DNA from: Streptococcus mitis
Lineage (GTDB): Bacteria > Bacillota > Bacilli > Lactobacillales > Streptococcaceae
Assembly (NCBI RefSeq): GCF_946190275.1
Contig: NZ_CAMHZQ010000002.1
Span: forward strand, 1 to 64,000
Length of the DNA stretch: 64,000 nt
Direction: 5' to 3'
Shown here: positions 19,153 to 29,790 of the stretch, in pieces
Layout: the number at the start of each line of letters is the position of its first letter
How positions within the stretch are numbered: position 1 is the stretch's first letter
Position numbers and translations under genes: made by a program
The notes under the pieces: generated by a model
Told to the model about the DNA's origin: nothing
The model's input: the letters and a program-made list of their open reading frames with translations, nothing else
Databases searched by the model: none

Positions 19153-20040
19153 TTACTTCCTTAATCTCTCCAAAGTTTCCTTAAAAATCTCTGGGATATC
19201 TGCTGTAAATTCTAAGGTCTCACCTGTTCTCGGATGAGTAAACCCTAGAGTCTTGGCATGAAGAAATTGCCCATGCCCTTTCAAAGTCTTGCGTGGACCA
19301 TAGACTTCATCACCAGCGACTGGATGACCAATATAAGCCATGTGGACACGGATTTGATGGGTACGCCCTGTCTCCAGTTGTAACTCCACTAAGCTATAAT
19401 CGCCAAAGCGTTCCAAGACGTGGAAACGAGTCACTGCAGTCTTCCCTTTAGCAGTCACAGCCTGTTTCTTACGGTCTTTTTCACTACGACCAATCGGAGC
19501 TTCAATCACACCACGATCATTAGGCAGATTTCCATGAACAATCGCCCAATATTTGCGGAGAGACTTTTTATCCTTGAGTTCTTGAGCAAGCGCTAGATGC
19601 GCCTCATCGTTTTTAGCAATCATAAGAAGACCTGACGTATCCTTATCAATACGATGAACAATTCCTGGACGCAAAACCCCATTGATACCAGACAAGTCCT
19701 TAATATGGTACATAAGGGCATTTACTAGGGTCCCACTAGTATGACCAGCACTCGGATGCACCACCATCCCCTGAGGCTTGTTGATGACAGCCACATCCTC
19801 ATCTTGGTAGATGATTTCTAACGGAAGATTCTCAGCTACATACTCTAAGACCTCTGGCTCTGGTACATGGTAAGTGACAACATCGCCCTCTTGGACAGTG
19901 TATTTAGCTTTCTTGACTTGGCCATTGACCAAGACCTGACCTGATTTGATTTGTTCATTCGCGAGACTGCGTGATAATTCTGTCAAATCCGACAAAGCCT
20001 TATCTAAACGCAGACCACCAGTTTCAATTTTAATTTCCAT
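19153..20040 (-). CDS. rluD: RluD family 23S rRNA pseudouridine synthase
   Basis: This 295-residue RluA/RluD-family enzyme makes pseudouridine in large-subunit rRNA. An N-terminal S4 RNA-binding domain (RLDKALSDLTELSRSLANEQI) precedes the catalytic domain with GIVHRIDKDTSGLLMIAK, whose aspartate is the nucleophile. LETGRTHQIRVHMAYIGHPVAGD follows. The start overlaps the end of lspA by 11 bases. The exact uridines modified cannot be read from sequence, so the D subtype is by similarity. Confidence 0.9.
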   Translation of the reverse strand: MEIKIETGGLRLDKALSDLTELSRSLANEQIKSGQVLVNGQVKKAKYTVQEGDVVTYHVPEPEVLEYVAENLPLEIIYQDEDVAVINKPQGMVVHPSAGHTSGTLVNALMYHIKDLSGINGVLRPGIVHRIDKDTSGLLMIAKNDEAHLALAQELKDKKSLRKYWAIVHGNLPNDRGVIEAPIGRSEKDRKKQAVTAKGKTAVTRFHVLERFGDYSLVELQLETGRTHQIRVHMAYIGHPVAGDEVYGPRKTLKGHGQFLHAKTLGFTHPRTGETLEFTADIPEIFKETLERLRK

Positions 20041-20491
20041 TTATTTCCTCTTTTAGCATTGCAATCAATAAAATAATCACTCCAACCGTCAGATAGCTAT
20101 CTGCAACATTGAAAATTGCAAAATTGATAAAGTCAAGGTGGAACATATCCACAACAAATCCCTGACTGATCCTGTCAATAAAGTTTCCAAGACCACCTGC
20201 GATAATCAAGGTCAAACCCAAGACCATCCAGAGCGAGTCCTCCATGTGTTTATGTAGATACCAAATGGCACCTACCACGACAACCAGAGTAATGACAGCG
20301 AATAACAACTGCTGATCTTGTAAGATAGAAAAGGCTGCCCCTCTATTTTGCAGATAGGTCAAGCTAACGAAATTAGGAATCCAAGAGCGTACTTCACCCA
20401 GTGGAATCTGCTGGACGATATAGGATTTGACTAACTGATCCAGCCCAATCAAAAGTAGTACAACGACTGCCACTATTCCTCTTTTTTTCAT
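20030..20491 (-). CDS. lspA: Lipoprotein signal peptidase (signal peptidase II)
   Basis: This 153-residue membrane aspartyl protease cleaves the signal peptides of prolipoproteins such as the BmpA-like and Ali-like proteins in this window. Four membrane segments are visible, with the conserved GGLGNFIDRI and FNVADSYLTVG motifs that carry the two catalytic aspartates. Its start overlaps the stop of the LysR gene by 4 bases and its end overlaps rluD by 11, so the three genes form one translationally coupled unit. Confidence 0.96.
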   Translation of the reverse strand: MKKRGIVAVVVLLLIGLDQLVKSYIVQQIPLGEVRSWIPNFVSLTYLQNRGAAFSILQDQQLLFAVITLVVVVGAIWYLHKHMEDSLWMVLGLTLIIAGGLGNFIDRISQGFVVDMFHLDFINFAIFNVADSYLTVGVIILLIAMLKEEINGN

Positions 20492-21396
20492 GATTTCCTC
20501 TTCTGATCAAAATATTCTTGCACGACTTCTACGAAAAGAGTTCCAGCCTGACTAAGCTCCACTTCCTCACGTTTAACATAGACCATGCGATTATCTAGGT
20601 TATCCTTGAGACGAATAACTGTAATGCCATTAACACTGTCACTATCTAAAAATCCAGAACCTGTTGCATAAGCATCTGTCCGCTCCAAAATACCATTCAA
20701 AGTAGCACGGTCTGTCACATTGAACATCTGTGAGCTAGCGCTGGTATCGACAAAATTCTCCGAATAATAAAGGTACTCGTCTTTTTCTTGAGTGAAACGA
20801 ACTGTTGGTAGGTCCGCTAAATCCTCCATAACCAATTCCTCTTTCTGAGCCAAAGGATGCCCCTCACGGAGATAAATATGGGTATGGAAGGGAATCAACT
20901 CAATGACCTCCAGACCTAGCTTTTCAACCCGTTGCATAATCCCCTTTTTATTTTGATTGTTGAGGTAGATAATCCCAATCTCACTATGCCCTTGCGCTAC
21001 TTCATCTAAGATTTGAACAGTAGTCGATTCAAAAATACGGAAGTTCTTATAATCAGGATAGCGCTCTGAAAAGGCCGTAATGGTTGGTGGCAAGAAGTCA
21101 TAGTGCTGACTAGCAATGGAAAATTCATCTTTTTCTTCTTCAGGATTGGCATACTGATTTTGAAAAATATCAAATCCTTTAACCAGTTCTTGCGCTTTTT
21201 CATAGAATTCCATACCACGACGAGTCAAGAAAGTCCCTGAGCTGGTCCGACGGAAAATCTTAAAACCCAACTCTTTTTCCAAATCACGAACAGAAATGGA
21301 CAGACTCGGCTGACTAACATACATCTTTTCAGCAGCTTCACGGAAAGTACCACTATTGGCAATGGCAACAACATAGCGTAATTGTTGAATGTTCAT
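20488..21396 (-). CDS. cpsY: LysR family regulator, CpsY/MtaR-like
   Basis: The 302-residue LysR-type regulator has an N-terminal winged helix-turn-helix (MNIQQLRYVVAIANSGTFREAAEKMYVSQPSLSISVRDLEKELG) and a C-terminal effector-binding domain. Position upstream of lspA-rluD and sequence match the streptococcal CpsY/MtaR group, which controls methionine uptake and, in some species, capsule or innate-immune resistance. The symbol is by similarity; targets here are not known. It is the first gene of a coupled operon behind its own extended -10 promoter. Confidence 0.8.
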   Translation of the reverse strand: MNIQQLRYVVAIANSGTFREAAEKMYVSQPSLSISVRDLEKELGFKIFRRTSSGTFLTRRGMEFYEKAQELVKGFDIFQNQYANPEEEKDEFSIASQHYDFLPPTITAFSERYPDYKNFRIFESTTVQILDEVAQGHSEIGIIYLNNQNKKGIMQRVEKLGLEVIELIPFHTHIYLREGHPLAQKEELVMEDLADLPTVRFTQEKDEYLYYSENFVDTSASSQMFNVTDRATLNGILERTDAYATGSGFLDSDSVNGITVIRLKDNLDNRMVYVKREEVELSQAGTLFVEVVQEYFDQKRKS

Positions 21397-21424
21397 CTTC
21401 TACCCCCAACTTCTTTATCTTTTC

Positions 21425-21433
21425 ATTATACCA
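21425..21433 (-). promoter_or_regulatory. Extended -10 promoter of cpsY-lspA-rluD
   Basis: TGGTATAAT on the minus strand lies 28 bases before the ATG; GGGGGTAGAAG serves as ribosome-binding site. Confidence 0.65.
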
Positions 21434-21520
21434 TATTTTAGAAGTTTTCCATCGAAGAAAAATAATATCACTCATAAAATTCATCTACACTAAGAACGAA
21501 AAAATCATGGGTATCAAAAC

Positions 21521-21555
21521 AAAAAAAGAGGCTCTCCGAAAACTCGGAAAGCCTT
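21521..21555 (-). terminator. Terminator of rplU-prp-rpmA
   Basis: An 11-bp stem (21529-21539 with 21544-21554, one mismatch) with a 4-base loop is followed on the minus strand by CTTTTTTTG. Confidence 0.85.
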
Positions 21556-21626
21556 ATTTTAAGCCGTTTCTAGCTTCCTCGCCTTTATACTTCAAGGCTC
21601 GGGATAAAAAGGTTCACTGGACCTTT

Positions 21627-21920
21627 TTATTTAGCGATTGGGTAAACAGAAACTTGTTTTTTATCGCGTCCTTTACGTTCAAAGCGTACTACGCCTTCAA
21701 CTTTAGCGAACAAAGTATCGTCTCCACCACGTCCAACGTTTACACCTGGATAGATGTGTGTACCACGTTGACGGTAAAGGATTGATCCACCTGTTACAGT
21801 TTGTCCGTCAGCTGCTTTAGCTCCAAGACGTTTCGCTTGTGAATCACGTCCGTTTGATGTAGAACCTCCACCTTTTTTGTGGGCGAAAAGTTGCAAGTTG
21901 TTAAGAGTCATTTTTAACAT
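21627..21920 (-). CDS. rpmA: 50S ribosomal protein L27 (precursor with N-terminal extension)
   Basis: L27 (97 residues) sits near the peptidyl-transferase centre. The protein starts with the short extension [12 protein letters not shown] before [15 protein letters not shown], the usual mature N-terminus. In Firmicutes this extension is removed after the LQxF-type sequence by the protease Prp, whose gene lies 16 bases upstream here. The GGAGGAAAACATT ribosome-binding site fits the first ATG, so the extension is translated. Confidence 0.96.
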   Translation of the reverse strand: MLKMTLNNLQLFAHKKGGGSTSNGRDSQAKRLGAKAADGQTVTGGSILYRQRGTHIYPGVNVGRGGDDTLFAKVEGVVRFERKGRDKKQVSVYPIAK

Positions 21921-21936
21921 AATGTTTTCCTCCGTG

Positions 21937-22290
<354 letters not shown>

Positions 22291-22296
22291 TTAAAA

Positions 22297-22611
22297 TTAA
22301 GCGTTGATTGCGTTGATGACAACTTTTGTATATGGTTGACGGTGACCTTGTTTACGGTGGCTACCTTTTTTAGGTTTGTACTTGTAAGTAACAACTTTCT
22401 TTTGTTTTCCTTGTTTTTCAACAGTTCCAACTACAGTAGCTCCAGCAACAAGTGGAGTTCCGACAACAGTGTTTTCACCACCAACAAGAACAACTTCGTT
22501 AAAAGTAACTTCTTGACCAGCTTCAACGTTCAATTTTTCAACGTAAACTGCTTGACCAACTTCAACTTTAACTTGTTTTCCGCCAGTTTTGATAATTGCG
22601 TATGTGCTCAT
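22297..22611 (-). CDS. rplU: 50S ribosomal protein L21
   Basis: L21 (104 residues) binds 23S rRNA. The start [20 protein letters not shown] and the C-terminal basic segment [17 protein letters not shown] are diagnostic. AGGAGGTG is the ribosome-binding site. It is the first gene of rplU-prp-rpmA, preceded by a leader RNA of about 137 bases. Confidence 0.98.
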
Positions 22612-22748
22612 TATGCACCTCCTATGATTTTTATGGGTTACCCCGATTTTTTTGTGAAGACTCGCCTAGCATCGTGGGACAAACCACTTAAACTTGAATA
22701 ATCAAGCAACGATGTTCGTGCGGTTGCACAGGATCGTGCATAGTCAAC
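22612..22748 (-). ncRNA. Probable L21 ribosomal-protein leader RNA
   Basis: About 137 untranslated bases separate the predicted start site from rplU. They contain GC-rich complementary stretches (for example GTGCAACCGCAC, and GGGGTAACCC near the ribosome-binding site). Firmicute rplU operons are known to carry an L21 autoregulatory leader in this position. I infer that identity from position and structure, not from a covariance-model match. Confidence 0.6.
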
Positions 22749-22754
22749 TCTTCA

Positions 22755-22763
22755 AGTATAGCA
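22755..22763 (-). promoter_or_regulatory. Extended -10 promoter of rplU-prp-rpmA
   Basis: TGCTATACT on the minus strand lies immediately upstream of the leader. Confidence 0.6.
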
Positions 22764-22793
22764 TATCTCCTATTTTCTTACAAGTAATAACAC

Positions 22794-23486
22794 CTAAAAT
22801 GAAGCTTTTTCTTTTACTTTTTTCTGCCAAGAGGCAAAAAGCATGCTGAGGTAAAAAATGCTCATCATAATAGGAACACCAAGAATGGTCTTTTCATGAT
22901 AGAAAATCGTCAAATAAGCTGAAAAGACAACGCCAAGGACAAAACTACTAAGCAGGCTTACAAAGATAATCCCTTCACGTAAAAAAGGAGTGTGCTTGGT
23001 TCGGAAATAATCTCCAAAAGCCAGCATGGTCCGTTTGATATTCCCTGTCATAAAAGCGTTATTATAGGCAATACCCGAAACCTCACCAAAAGCAGTTGTC
23101 ACCAAGCCCATACAAAAGGCTAAGGGCGGTACTAGATAAATATTATCTACAGTTTGCGGCACAAAACCAATAATGATTGATAAGATTGCCAAAGGAATCA
23201 ATGACAGAATGGGCTTTTTCACAATTCTCAATTTTTCCTTATAAATCGTTAGTAAAAAGACCCCCATCATAAAAGCTAGTAAGGTCATTACTTTGGCACT
23301 GGCATCTGACACATTGTGTTGAATGAGTCCCACTGATAGCAATACGACATTTCCAGTTTGTCCAGCAACAAGAGTATTCCCTCGCACAATAAACGTATAG
23401 GCATCTACATAACCTGCACAAAAAGTCAAAAAAAGCGCTAGCCTCTTAGACTGACGTGATATTTTTCTTATAGGTAATAACCTCAT
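22794..23486 (-). CDS. YoaK/DUF1275 family membrane protein
   Basis: The 230-residue protein has about six hydrophobic segments and the DUF1275 signature: LFLTFCAGYVDAYTF near the start, then GQTGNVVLLSVGL and FMTGNIKRTM. The family is of unknown function and may transport small molecules. I use the ATG at 23486 (MRLLPIRK) because GGGAGGG directly precedes it; an earlier in-frame ATG overlaps that site. It is monocistronic and divergent from the oxidoreductase gene. Confidence 0.85.
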   Translation of the reverse strand: MRLLPIRKISRQSKRLALFLTFCAGYVDAYTFIVRGNTLVAGQTGNVVLLSVGLIQHNVSDASAKVMTLLAFMMGVFLLTIYKEKLRIVKKPILSLIPLAILSIIIGFVPQTVDNIYLVPPLAFCMGLVTTAFGEVSGIAYNNAFMTGNIKRTMLAFGDYFRTKHTPFLREGIIFVSLLSSFVLGVVFSAYLTIFYHEKTILGVPIMMSIFYLSMLFASWQKKVKEKASF

Positions 23487-23575
23487 TTTCCCTCCCATTT
23501 CATTTACTCATCTCATTATTGTACCACTTTCTTTGGAAAAGACCTAGTAGCTTATTTGAAATTTTTTACCCTCTG

Positions 23576-23605
23576 TTGGATAGTCCCGTCTATCTATGTT
23601 ATAAT
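23576..23605 (+). promoter_or_regulatory. Promoter of the oxidoreductase-helicase pair
   Basis: TTGGAT (23576-23581) and TATAAT (23600-23605) are 18 bases apart, with TGT before the -10. The ATG follows 34 bases later. Confidence 0.75.
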
Positions 23606-23639
23606 GAAAGAAGGATTTGAAATCGGAAAAGGAGTAACT

Positions 23640-24617
23640 ATGCTTAAATTAGGTGTCATCGGAACAGGCGCTATCAGCCATCACTTCATAGAAGCAGCCC
23701 ATACCAGTGGAGAATACCAGTTGGTCGCAGTCTATTCTAGAAAACTAGAAACTGCGGCAACCTTTGCTTCTCGCTATCAGAATATCCAACTCTTTGATCA
23801 AGTAGAGGACTTCTTCAAGAGCTCCTTTGATGTGGTCTATATTGCTAGCCCAAACTCCTTGCATTTTGCTCAGGCAAAAGCTGCATTGACTGCAGGTAAG
23901 CATGTCATTCTTGAAAAGCCAGCTGTCACTCAGCCACAAGAATGGCTAGATTTGAGACATACAGCTGAGAAAAATAACTGTTTTATATTCGAAGCAGCTC
24001 GCAATTACCATGAAAAAGCTTTCACTATCATCAAAAACTTTTTAGCAGACAAACAAATTTTGGGAGCAGGTTTCAACTATGCCAAGTATTCTTCCAAAAT
24101 GCCTAACTTGTTGACTGGGGAGACACCAAATGTCTTCTCAGACCGTTTTGCTGGTGGAGCTCTTATGGATTTGGGGATTTATCCTCTCTACGTTGCCGTT
24201 CGTCTCTTTGGAAAAGCTCAAGACGCAACCTATCAGGCTCAACAGCTTGACAATAGCATTGACCTAAATGGAGATGGTATCCTCTTATACCCAGACTTTC
24301 AAGTTCACATCAAGGCTGGGAAAAACATCACTTCCAATCTTCCTTGCGAGATTTATACGACAGATGGAACCTTGACCCTCAACACTATCGAACATGTCAG
24401 CTCGGCTATTTTTACCGACCACCAAGGAAATCAAGTCCAGCTCCCTATCCAACAAGCTCCCCATACGATGACTGAGGAAGTCTCTGCATTTGCACAGATG
24501 ATTCAGCAACCAGACCAGACACTCTACCAGAATTGGCTGGACGATGCAAGCTCTGTTCATGACCTACTATATACCATGCGCCAGACTGCTGGCATTAGAT
24601 TTGAGGCAGAAAAATGA
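23640..24617 (+). CDS. Gfo/Idh/MocA family oxidoreductase
   Basis: This 325-residue NAD(P)-dependent dehydrogenase has an N-terminal Rossmann fold (LGVIGTGAISHHF) and the EKPA motif in ILEKPAVTQP, whose lysine is catalytic in the family. The C-terminal beta-sheet domain includes GGALMDLGIYPLYVA. Members oxidise or reduce sugars or related compounds; the substrate is not evident. I use the ATG at 23640 because AAAAGGAG is spaced correctly; the frame is open 28 codons further. The stop overlaps the start of the helicase gene by 4 bases. Confidence 0.9.
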   Translation: MLKLGVIGTGAISHHFIEAAHTSGEYQLVAVYSRKLETAATFASRYQNIQLFDQVEDFFKSSFDVVYIASPNSLHFAQAKAALTAGKHVILEKPAVTQPQEWLDLRHTAEKNNCFIFEAARNYHEKAFTIIKNFLADKQILGAGFNYAKYSSKMPNLLTGETPNVFSDRFAGGALMDLGIYPLYVAVRLFGKAQDATYQAQQLDNSIDLNGDGILLYPDFQVHIKAGKNITSNLPCEIYTTDGTLTLNTIEHVSSAIFTDHQGNQVQLPIQQAPHTMTEEVSAFAQMIQQPDQTLYQNWLDDASSVHDLLYTMRQTAGIRFEAEK

Positions 24618-25696
24618 AAAACAAACTACCGACTGAATGGCAAGAACTGAGTGACCAACTCGGTTTCCAAGAATTCACTCCCATTCAAACCCAACTATTT
24701 GAGCCCCTTCTTGCTGGAGAAAACCTCCTAGGAGTGAGCCCAACAGGAACTGGTAAGACCCTAGCTTACCTTCTACCAAGTCTTCTCAGACTACAAAAGA
24801 AAAAAGCCCAACAACTCTTGATTCTAGCACCAAATACTGAGCTTGCTGGACAGATTTTTGATGTATGTAAAACGTGGGCTGAAACTATCGGTTTGACAGC
24901 CCAACTCTTCCTATCAGGTTCAAGTCATAAACGTCAAATTGAACGACTCAAAAAAGGACCAGAAATTCTGATTGGAACCCCTGGCCGTATCTTTGAACTA
25001 ATTAAATTGAAAAAAATCAAGATGATGAACGTAGAAACCATCATCCTGGATGAATTTGACCAATTGCTTGATGATTCTCAAATTCATTTTGTTGAGAAAA
25101 TAACTCACTACGCACCTCGTGACCACCAACTTGTCTATATGAGTGCTACGACCAAGTTTGACCAAAAGAATATTGCGCCTAACACACGTACCATTGATCT
25201 TTCTGACCAAAAATTGGACAACATCCAGCACTTCTACATGCAGGTAGACCAACGTCACCGAGTGGATATGCTACGAAAACTGGCTCATGTAGAGGATTTC
25301 CGAGGTCTTGTCTTCTTTAACAGCCTATCAGACCTTGGAAGTGCAGAAGAAAAACTACAGTATCGGGATATCTTGGCTGTTTCCCTCGCTAGTGATGTTA
25401 ATGTCAAATTTAGAAAAGTCATCTTAGAAAAGTTTAAAGATAAGCAACTAACCCTGCTTCTTGCAACAGACCTTCTGGCACGAGGGATTGATATTGATAG
25501 CCTAGAATGTGTCGTAAACTTTGATGTTCCTAGAGATATTGAAACCTACACTCACCGTGCTGGCCGTACAGGTCGCATGGGTAAAGAAGGCTATGTTATC
25601 ACTCTCGTCACTCATCCAGAAGAAATCAAAAAACTCAAAAAGTTTGCAAGCGTACGTGAAATTGTCTTGAAAAACCAAGAACTCTATATCAAATGA
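24614..25696 (+). CDS. DEAD-box-type RNA helicase, compact
   Basis: The 360-residue protein is a minimal helicase core. It shows a Q motif (GFQEFTPIQTQ), motif I SPTGTGKT (residues 42-49), GTPGR, motif II as DEFD (146-149) instead of DEAD, SAT, and HRAGRTGRMG near the end. It has no long C-terminal extension, which makes it shorter than CshA-type helicases. The likely role is unwinding RNA in ribosome assembly or decay. Translation is coupled to the oxidoreductase gene by an ATGA overlap. Confidence 0.92.
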   Translation: MKNKLPTEWQELSDQLGFQEFTPIQTQLFEPLLAGENLLGVSPTGTGKTLAYLLPSLLRLQKKKAQQLLILAPNTELAGQIFDVCKTWAETIGLTAQLFLSGSSHKRQIERLKKGPEILIGTPGRIFELIKLKKIKMMNVETIILDEFDQLLDDSQIHFVEKITHYAPRDHQLVYMSATTKFDQKNIAPNTRTIDLSDQKLDNIQHFYMQVDQRHRVDMLRKLAHVEDFRGLVFFNSLSDLGSAEEKLQYRDILAVSLASDVNVKFRKVILEKFKDKQLTLLLATDLLARGIDIDSLECVVNFDVPRDIETYTHRAGRTGRMGKEGYVITLVTHPEEIKKLKKFASVREIVLKNQELYIK

Positions 25697-25706
25697 AGCC
25701 CCCTTT

Positions 25707-25739
25707 GCTCTATGCACATCCGGTGTATGGAGCTTTTTT
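25707..25739 (+). terminator. Terminator after the helicase gene
   Basis: An 11-bp stem (GCTCTATGCAC/GTGTATGGAGC, two G-U pairs) with loop ATCCG is followed by TTTTTT. Confidence 0.88.
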
Positions 25740-25773
25740 ATGTAAACAATTCTTCAATTTTAGTTCAATATCA

Positions 25774-25803
25774 GAAAAAAGAACCTTGCAAAGCAAGATT
25801 CTT
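25774..25803 (-). terminator. Terminator after tuf
   Basis: The stem AGAACCTTGC/GCAAGATTCT (25780-25789 with 25793-25802) has a 3-base loop and is followed on the minus strand by TTTTTTC. Confidence 0.88.
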
Positions 25804-25848
25804 TTAGTGTCTGACTTAAATAATTGTTCTTCTGGGAACTAAATCGAA

Positions 25849-27045
<1,197 letters not shown>

Positions 27046-27116
27046 TTGAGTAAAAGCCTCCAATAAAATATATTTTATAGATAGACAGTAGGCAATACAG
27101 TCTAACTTTCCTTACT

Positions 27117-27144
27117 ATTTTATCAAATTTCAGCTAAATTGCAA
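27117..27144 (-). promoter_or_regulatory. tuf promoter
   Basis: TTGCAA (27139-27144) and TGATAAAAT (27117-27125) are spaced 16 bases apart (between hexamers), giving a leader of about 65 bases. The leader can form an AGACTGTA/TACTGTCT-type hairpin. Confidence 0.7.
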
Positions 27145-27221
27145 GTGTTTTACAAAGTTTTTGTGAATTATTCTTAATCGGCTAATCTAAATGGCACTTC
27201 TACTCCTATAATTTACCTAAA

Positions 27222-27250
27222 GAAAAAGAAAAATCAGGAATTTCCTGACT
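27222..27250 (-). terminator. Terminator after the AI-2E family gene
   Basis: The stem TCAGGAA/TTCCTGA (27234-27248) with a minimal loop is followed on the minus strand by TTTTTC, starting just past the stop codon. Confidence 0.75.
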
Positions 27251-27251
27251 T

Positions 27252-28361
27252 TTACTTAGCTAATTCTCTTTCTCGTTCTTTCATTGTTTTATGATTTTCA
27301 TACAAACGTGATAAGAACTTAGAAATTTCTTTTAAGATAGAATAGGTTGGTACTGCGACAATCATGCCAATGACCCCATAGATATTGCTTGATAACAAAA
27401 GTAATACTAAAATTGTTATTGGATGGACCTTCATCACGCCACCAACGATTCGAGGGTAAAGGATATTTCCATCCACTTGTTGAATGATTAGCATGTAAAC
27501 AACTGCAATTAGCATTCTATGAGGATCAGTAAAGACATTGGCAATAATCATCGGAATCAAGCCAATACTTGGTCCCACATAAGGAATGAGATTGGCCAAT
27601 CCTGAAAAGATGGCAAAGACCAAAGCATATTTCAAACCAATCACGCTATATCCGATAAAGGCCAAACAACCGATAATAATCGCATCAATTGCGACTCCAC
27701 TAATATAGCGAGCAATTGTTGCATTCAAATTCTTTAAAAGACCTGCAATATGCAACTTATCTCTCTTTAAAACAGTGCGCTCAAGCATCGGCAAAAATTT
27801 GTTACCATCTAACAAAAAATAAACCAAAAACACAGGGGTCATAATAATAATCAAAACGGTACTAAAGAGAGCTGATAGGACACTTCCGACACTATTGGTA
27901 ACGCTATTTAGGATATTTTGTAAAATATCTACATAGGATAGATTTAATTGTTGAATAGTCGCTTGAATATCCAAATTTTGAAAGGCTGGATAAGTAGATA
28001 AATCCACAATCAAATCTTGTAAACGACTATAGATAGTCTGGCTAGTCGCAATCAAGCTGGTCAACTGATTGACCAAAATCGGTAAGAGATAGACTACCCC
28101 AATGACAAGCCCCCAAACCAAAGCACACAAGGTTAGTAGAATACCAATGATACGATTAATTTTGAAATACTTTTGTAAAAAATTTACAATAGGATTGGTC
28201 AAATAATATAAAAAGCCACCTAGAAGAAAAGGAATCATGATGGTGTTTGCGACGCTTACAAAAGGCGTGATAATAGCCCCCATCTCTCTCCATAAATAAA
28301 AAATGACTGTTAATAATAAAATCTCACTGGTCCAAAAAAATAATTTATTCTTACGAAACAT
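27252..28361 (-). CDS. AI-2E family membrane permease
   Basis: The 369-residue protein has about eight hydrophobic segments and the AI-2E/YdbI family signature: the central GLANLIPYVGPSIGLIPMI and the following VYMLIIQQVDGNILYPRIVG. The family includes the TqsA exporter and sodium/proton antiporters; the substrate here is unknown. It has a GGAGG ribosome-binding site, stands alone and is divergent from PBP3. Confidence 0.9.
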   Translation of the reverse strand: MFRKNKLFFWTSEILLLTVIFYLWREMGAIITPFVSVANTIMIPFLLGGFLYYLTNPIVNFLQKYFKINRIIGILLTLCALVWGLVIGVVYLLPILVNQLTSLIATSQTIYSRLQDLIVDLSTYPAFQNLDIQATIQQLNLSYVDILQNILNSVTNSVGSVLSALFSTVLIIIMTPVFLVYFLLDGNKFLPMLERTVLKRDKLHIAGLLKNLNATIARYISGVAIDAIIIGCLAFIGYSVIGLKYALVFAIFSGLANLIPYVGPSIGLIPMIIANVFTDPHRMLIAVVYMLIIQQVDGNILYPRIVGGVMKVHPITILVLLLLSSNIYGVIGMIVAVPTYSILKEISKFLSRLYENHKTMKERERELAK

Positions 28362-28445
28362 GAGCTACCTCCATTCATCTATTTTACCATACTTTCAAAA
28401 AAGCTTCTTTCTTCTATCATGAAACTGGGAATATTTTTTTCTTTA

Positions 28446-28454
28446 TGTTAGAAT
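28446..28454 (+). promoter_or_regulatory. Extended -10 promoter of PBP3 gene, very short leader
   Basis: TGTTAGAAT ends 9 bases before the ATG, and no ribosome-binding site lies between. A start about 7 bases after the hexamer would leave a leader of only 1 to 3 bases. Confidence 0.5.
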
Positions 28455-28463
28455 AAACTTACT

Positions 28464-29705
28464 ATGAAAAAAATCATTTTAACTCTACTAAGCCTATCCC
28501 TTATTGGATCAGCTTCTACTGTTGCTGCCCAAGATTTTAATATTGCTGCAAAACATGCCATTGCTGTTGAGGCCAATACTGGTAAAATTCTATATGAAAA
28601 AGATGCAACGCAACCTGTCGAAATTGCTTCTATAACAAAACTACTTACCGTTTACCTGGTCTATGAAGCACTCGAAAATGGAAGTATCACACTATCCACC
28701 CCAGTAGATATTTCTGATTATCCTTATCAATTGACGACAAATTCTGAAGCCAGTAATGTTCCTATGGAGGCCCGTAATTATACTGTCGAAGAGTTACTTG
28801 AAGCAACTCTAGTATCTAGTGCCAACAGCGCCGCTATTGCCCTAGCTGAGAAAATTGCTGGCTCAGAAAAAAACTTCGTTGATATGATGCGAGCAAAACT
28901 CTTGGAATGGGGAATCAAAGATGCCACTGTTGTCAATACAACTGGTCTGAACAACGAAACTCTCGGAGATAATATTTACCCAGGGTCTAATAAAGATGAT
29001 GAAAATAAGCTAAGTGCTTATGATGTTGCTATCGTTGCTCGTAACCTCATCAAAAAATACCCACAAGTCTTGGAAATCACGAAAAAACCTTCTTCTACTT
29101 TTGCTGGAATGACAATCACTTCTACCAACTACATGTTAGAAGGCATGCCTGCTTATCGAGGTGGTTTTGATGGCCTTAAAACAGGAACGACAGACAAAGC
29201 TGGTGAATCTTTTGTTGGAACTACTGTCGAGAAAGGAATGAGGGTTATTACAGTTGTTTTGAATGCAGACCATCAAGACAATAATCCTTACGCTCGTTTC
29301 ACAGCTACATCTTCACTAATGGATTATATCTCTTCTACATTCACACTTCGCAAAATCGTTCAACAAGGCGATGCCTATCAAGATAGCAAAGTCCCTGTAC
29401 AAGATGGAAAAGAAGATACGGTCACTGCAGTGGCCCCAGAGGATATCTATCTAATTGAACGTGTTGGGGGTCAATCTTCCCAATCTATTCAATTCACACC
29501 TGATTCTAAAGCAATCCCAGCACCACTTGAAGCCGGAACAGTGGTTGGCCATTTGACTTACGAAGACAAGGATTTGATTGGTCAAGGTTACATTACCGCT
29601 GAACGTCCTAGTTTCGAAATGCTAGCAGAAAAGAAAGTTGAAAAAGCCTTCTTCTTAAAAGTTTGGTGGAATCAGTTTATCCGCTTCATAAACGAAAAAT
29701 TATAA
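28464..29705 (+). CDS. dacA: D-alanyl-D-alanine carboxypeptidase, PBP3
   Basis: PBP3 (413 residues) trims the terminal D-Ala of peptidoglycan stem peptides. A signal peptide ends near VAA (22). The active-site motifs are Ser56-Ile-Thr-Lys59, Ser119-Ala-Asn121 and Lys239-Thr-Gly241, at positions expected for pneumococcal PBP3. A C-terminal beta domain is followed by the amphipathic segment VWWNQFIRFINEKL, which attaches it to the outer membrane leaflet. It is a single-gene unit facing sufB. Confidence 0.97.
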   Translation: MKKIILTLLSLSLIGSASTVAAQDFNIAAKHAIAVEANTGKILYEKDATQPVEIASITKLLTVYLVYEALENGSITLSTPVDISDYPYQLTTNSEASNVPMEARNYTVEELLEATLVSSANSAAIALAEKIAGSEKNFVDMMRAKLLEWGIKDATVVNTTGLNNETLGDNIYPGSNKDDENKLSAYDVAIVARNLIKKYPQVLEITKKPSSTFAGMTITSTNYMLEGMPAYRGGFDGLKTGTTDKAGESFVGTTVEKGMRVITVVLNADHQDNNPYARFTATSSLMDYISSTFTLRKIVQQGDAYQDSKVPVQDGKEDTVTAVAPEDIYLIERVGGQSSQSIQFTPDSKAIPAPLEAGTVVGHLTYEDKDLIGQGYITAERPSFEMLAEKKVEKAFFLKVWWNQFIRFINEKL

Positions 29706-29737
29706 AAAAAATCGCGATTTTAAACCGCGATTTTTTT
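29704..29737. terminator. Bidirectional terminator between PBP3 and sufB
   Basis: AAATCGCG and CGCGATTT form a GC-rich stem with A-run and T-run flanks, serving both convergent transcripts. Confidence 0.88.
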
Positions 29738-29790
29738 ATTACAAGTTCATCTTCAAAGTCCTTGATTTTTAGTAAATCTAAAAACAAATT

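Noticed and set aside
21507..21785. Plus-strand open frame across the rpmA terminator and rpmA
   Set aside because: It is antisense to rpmA and to the terminator; no protein-like composition.
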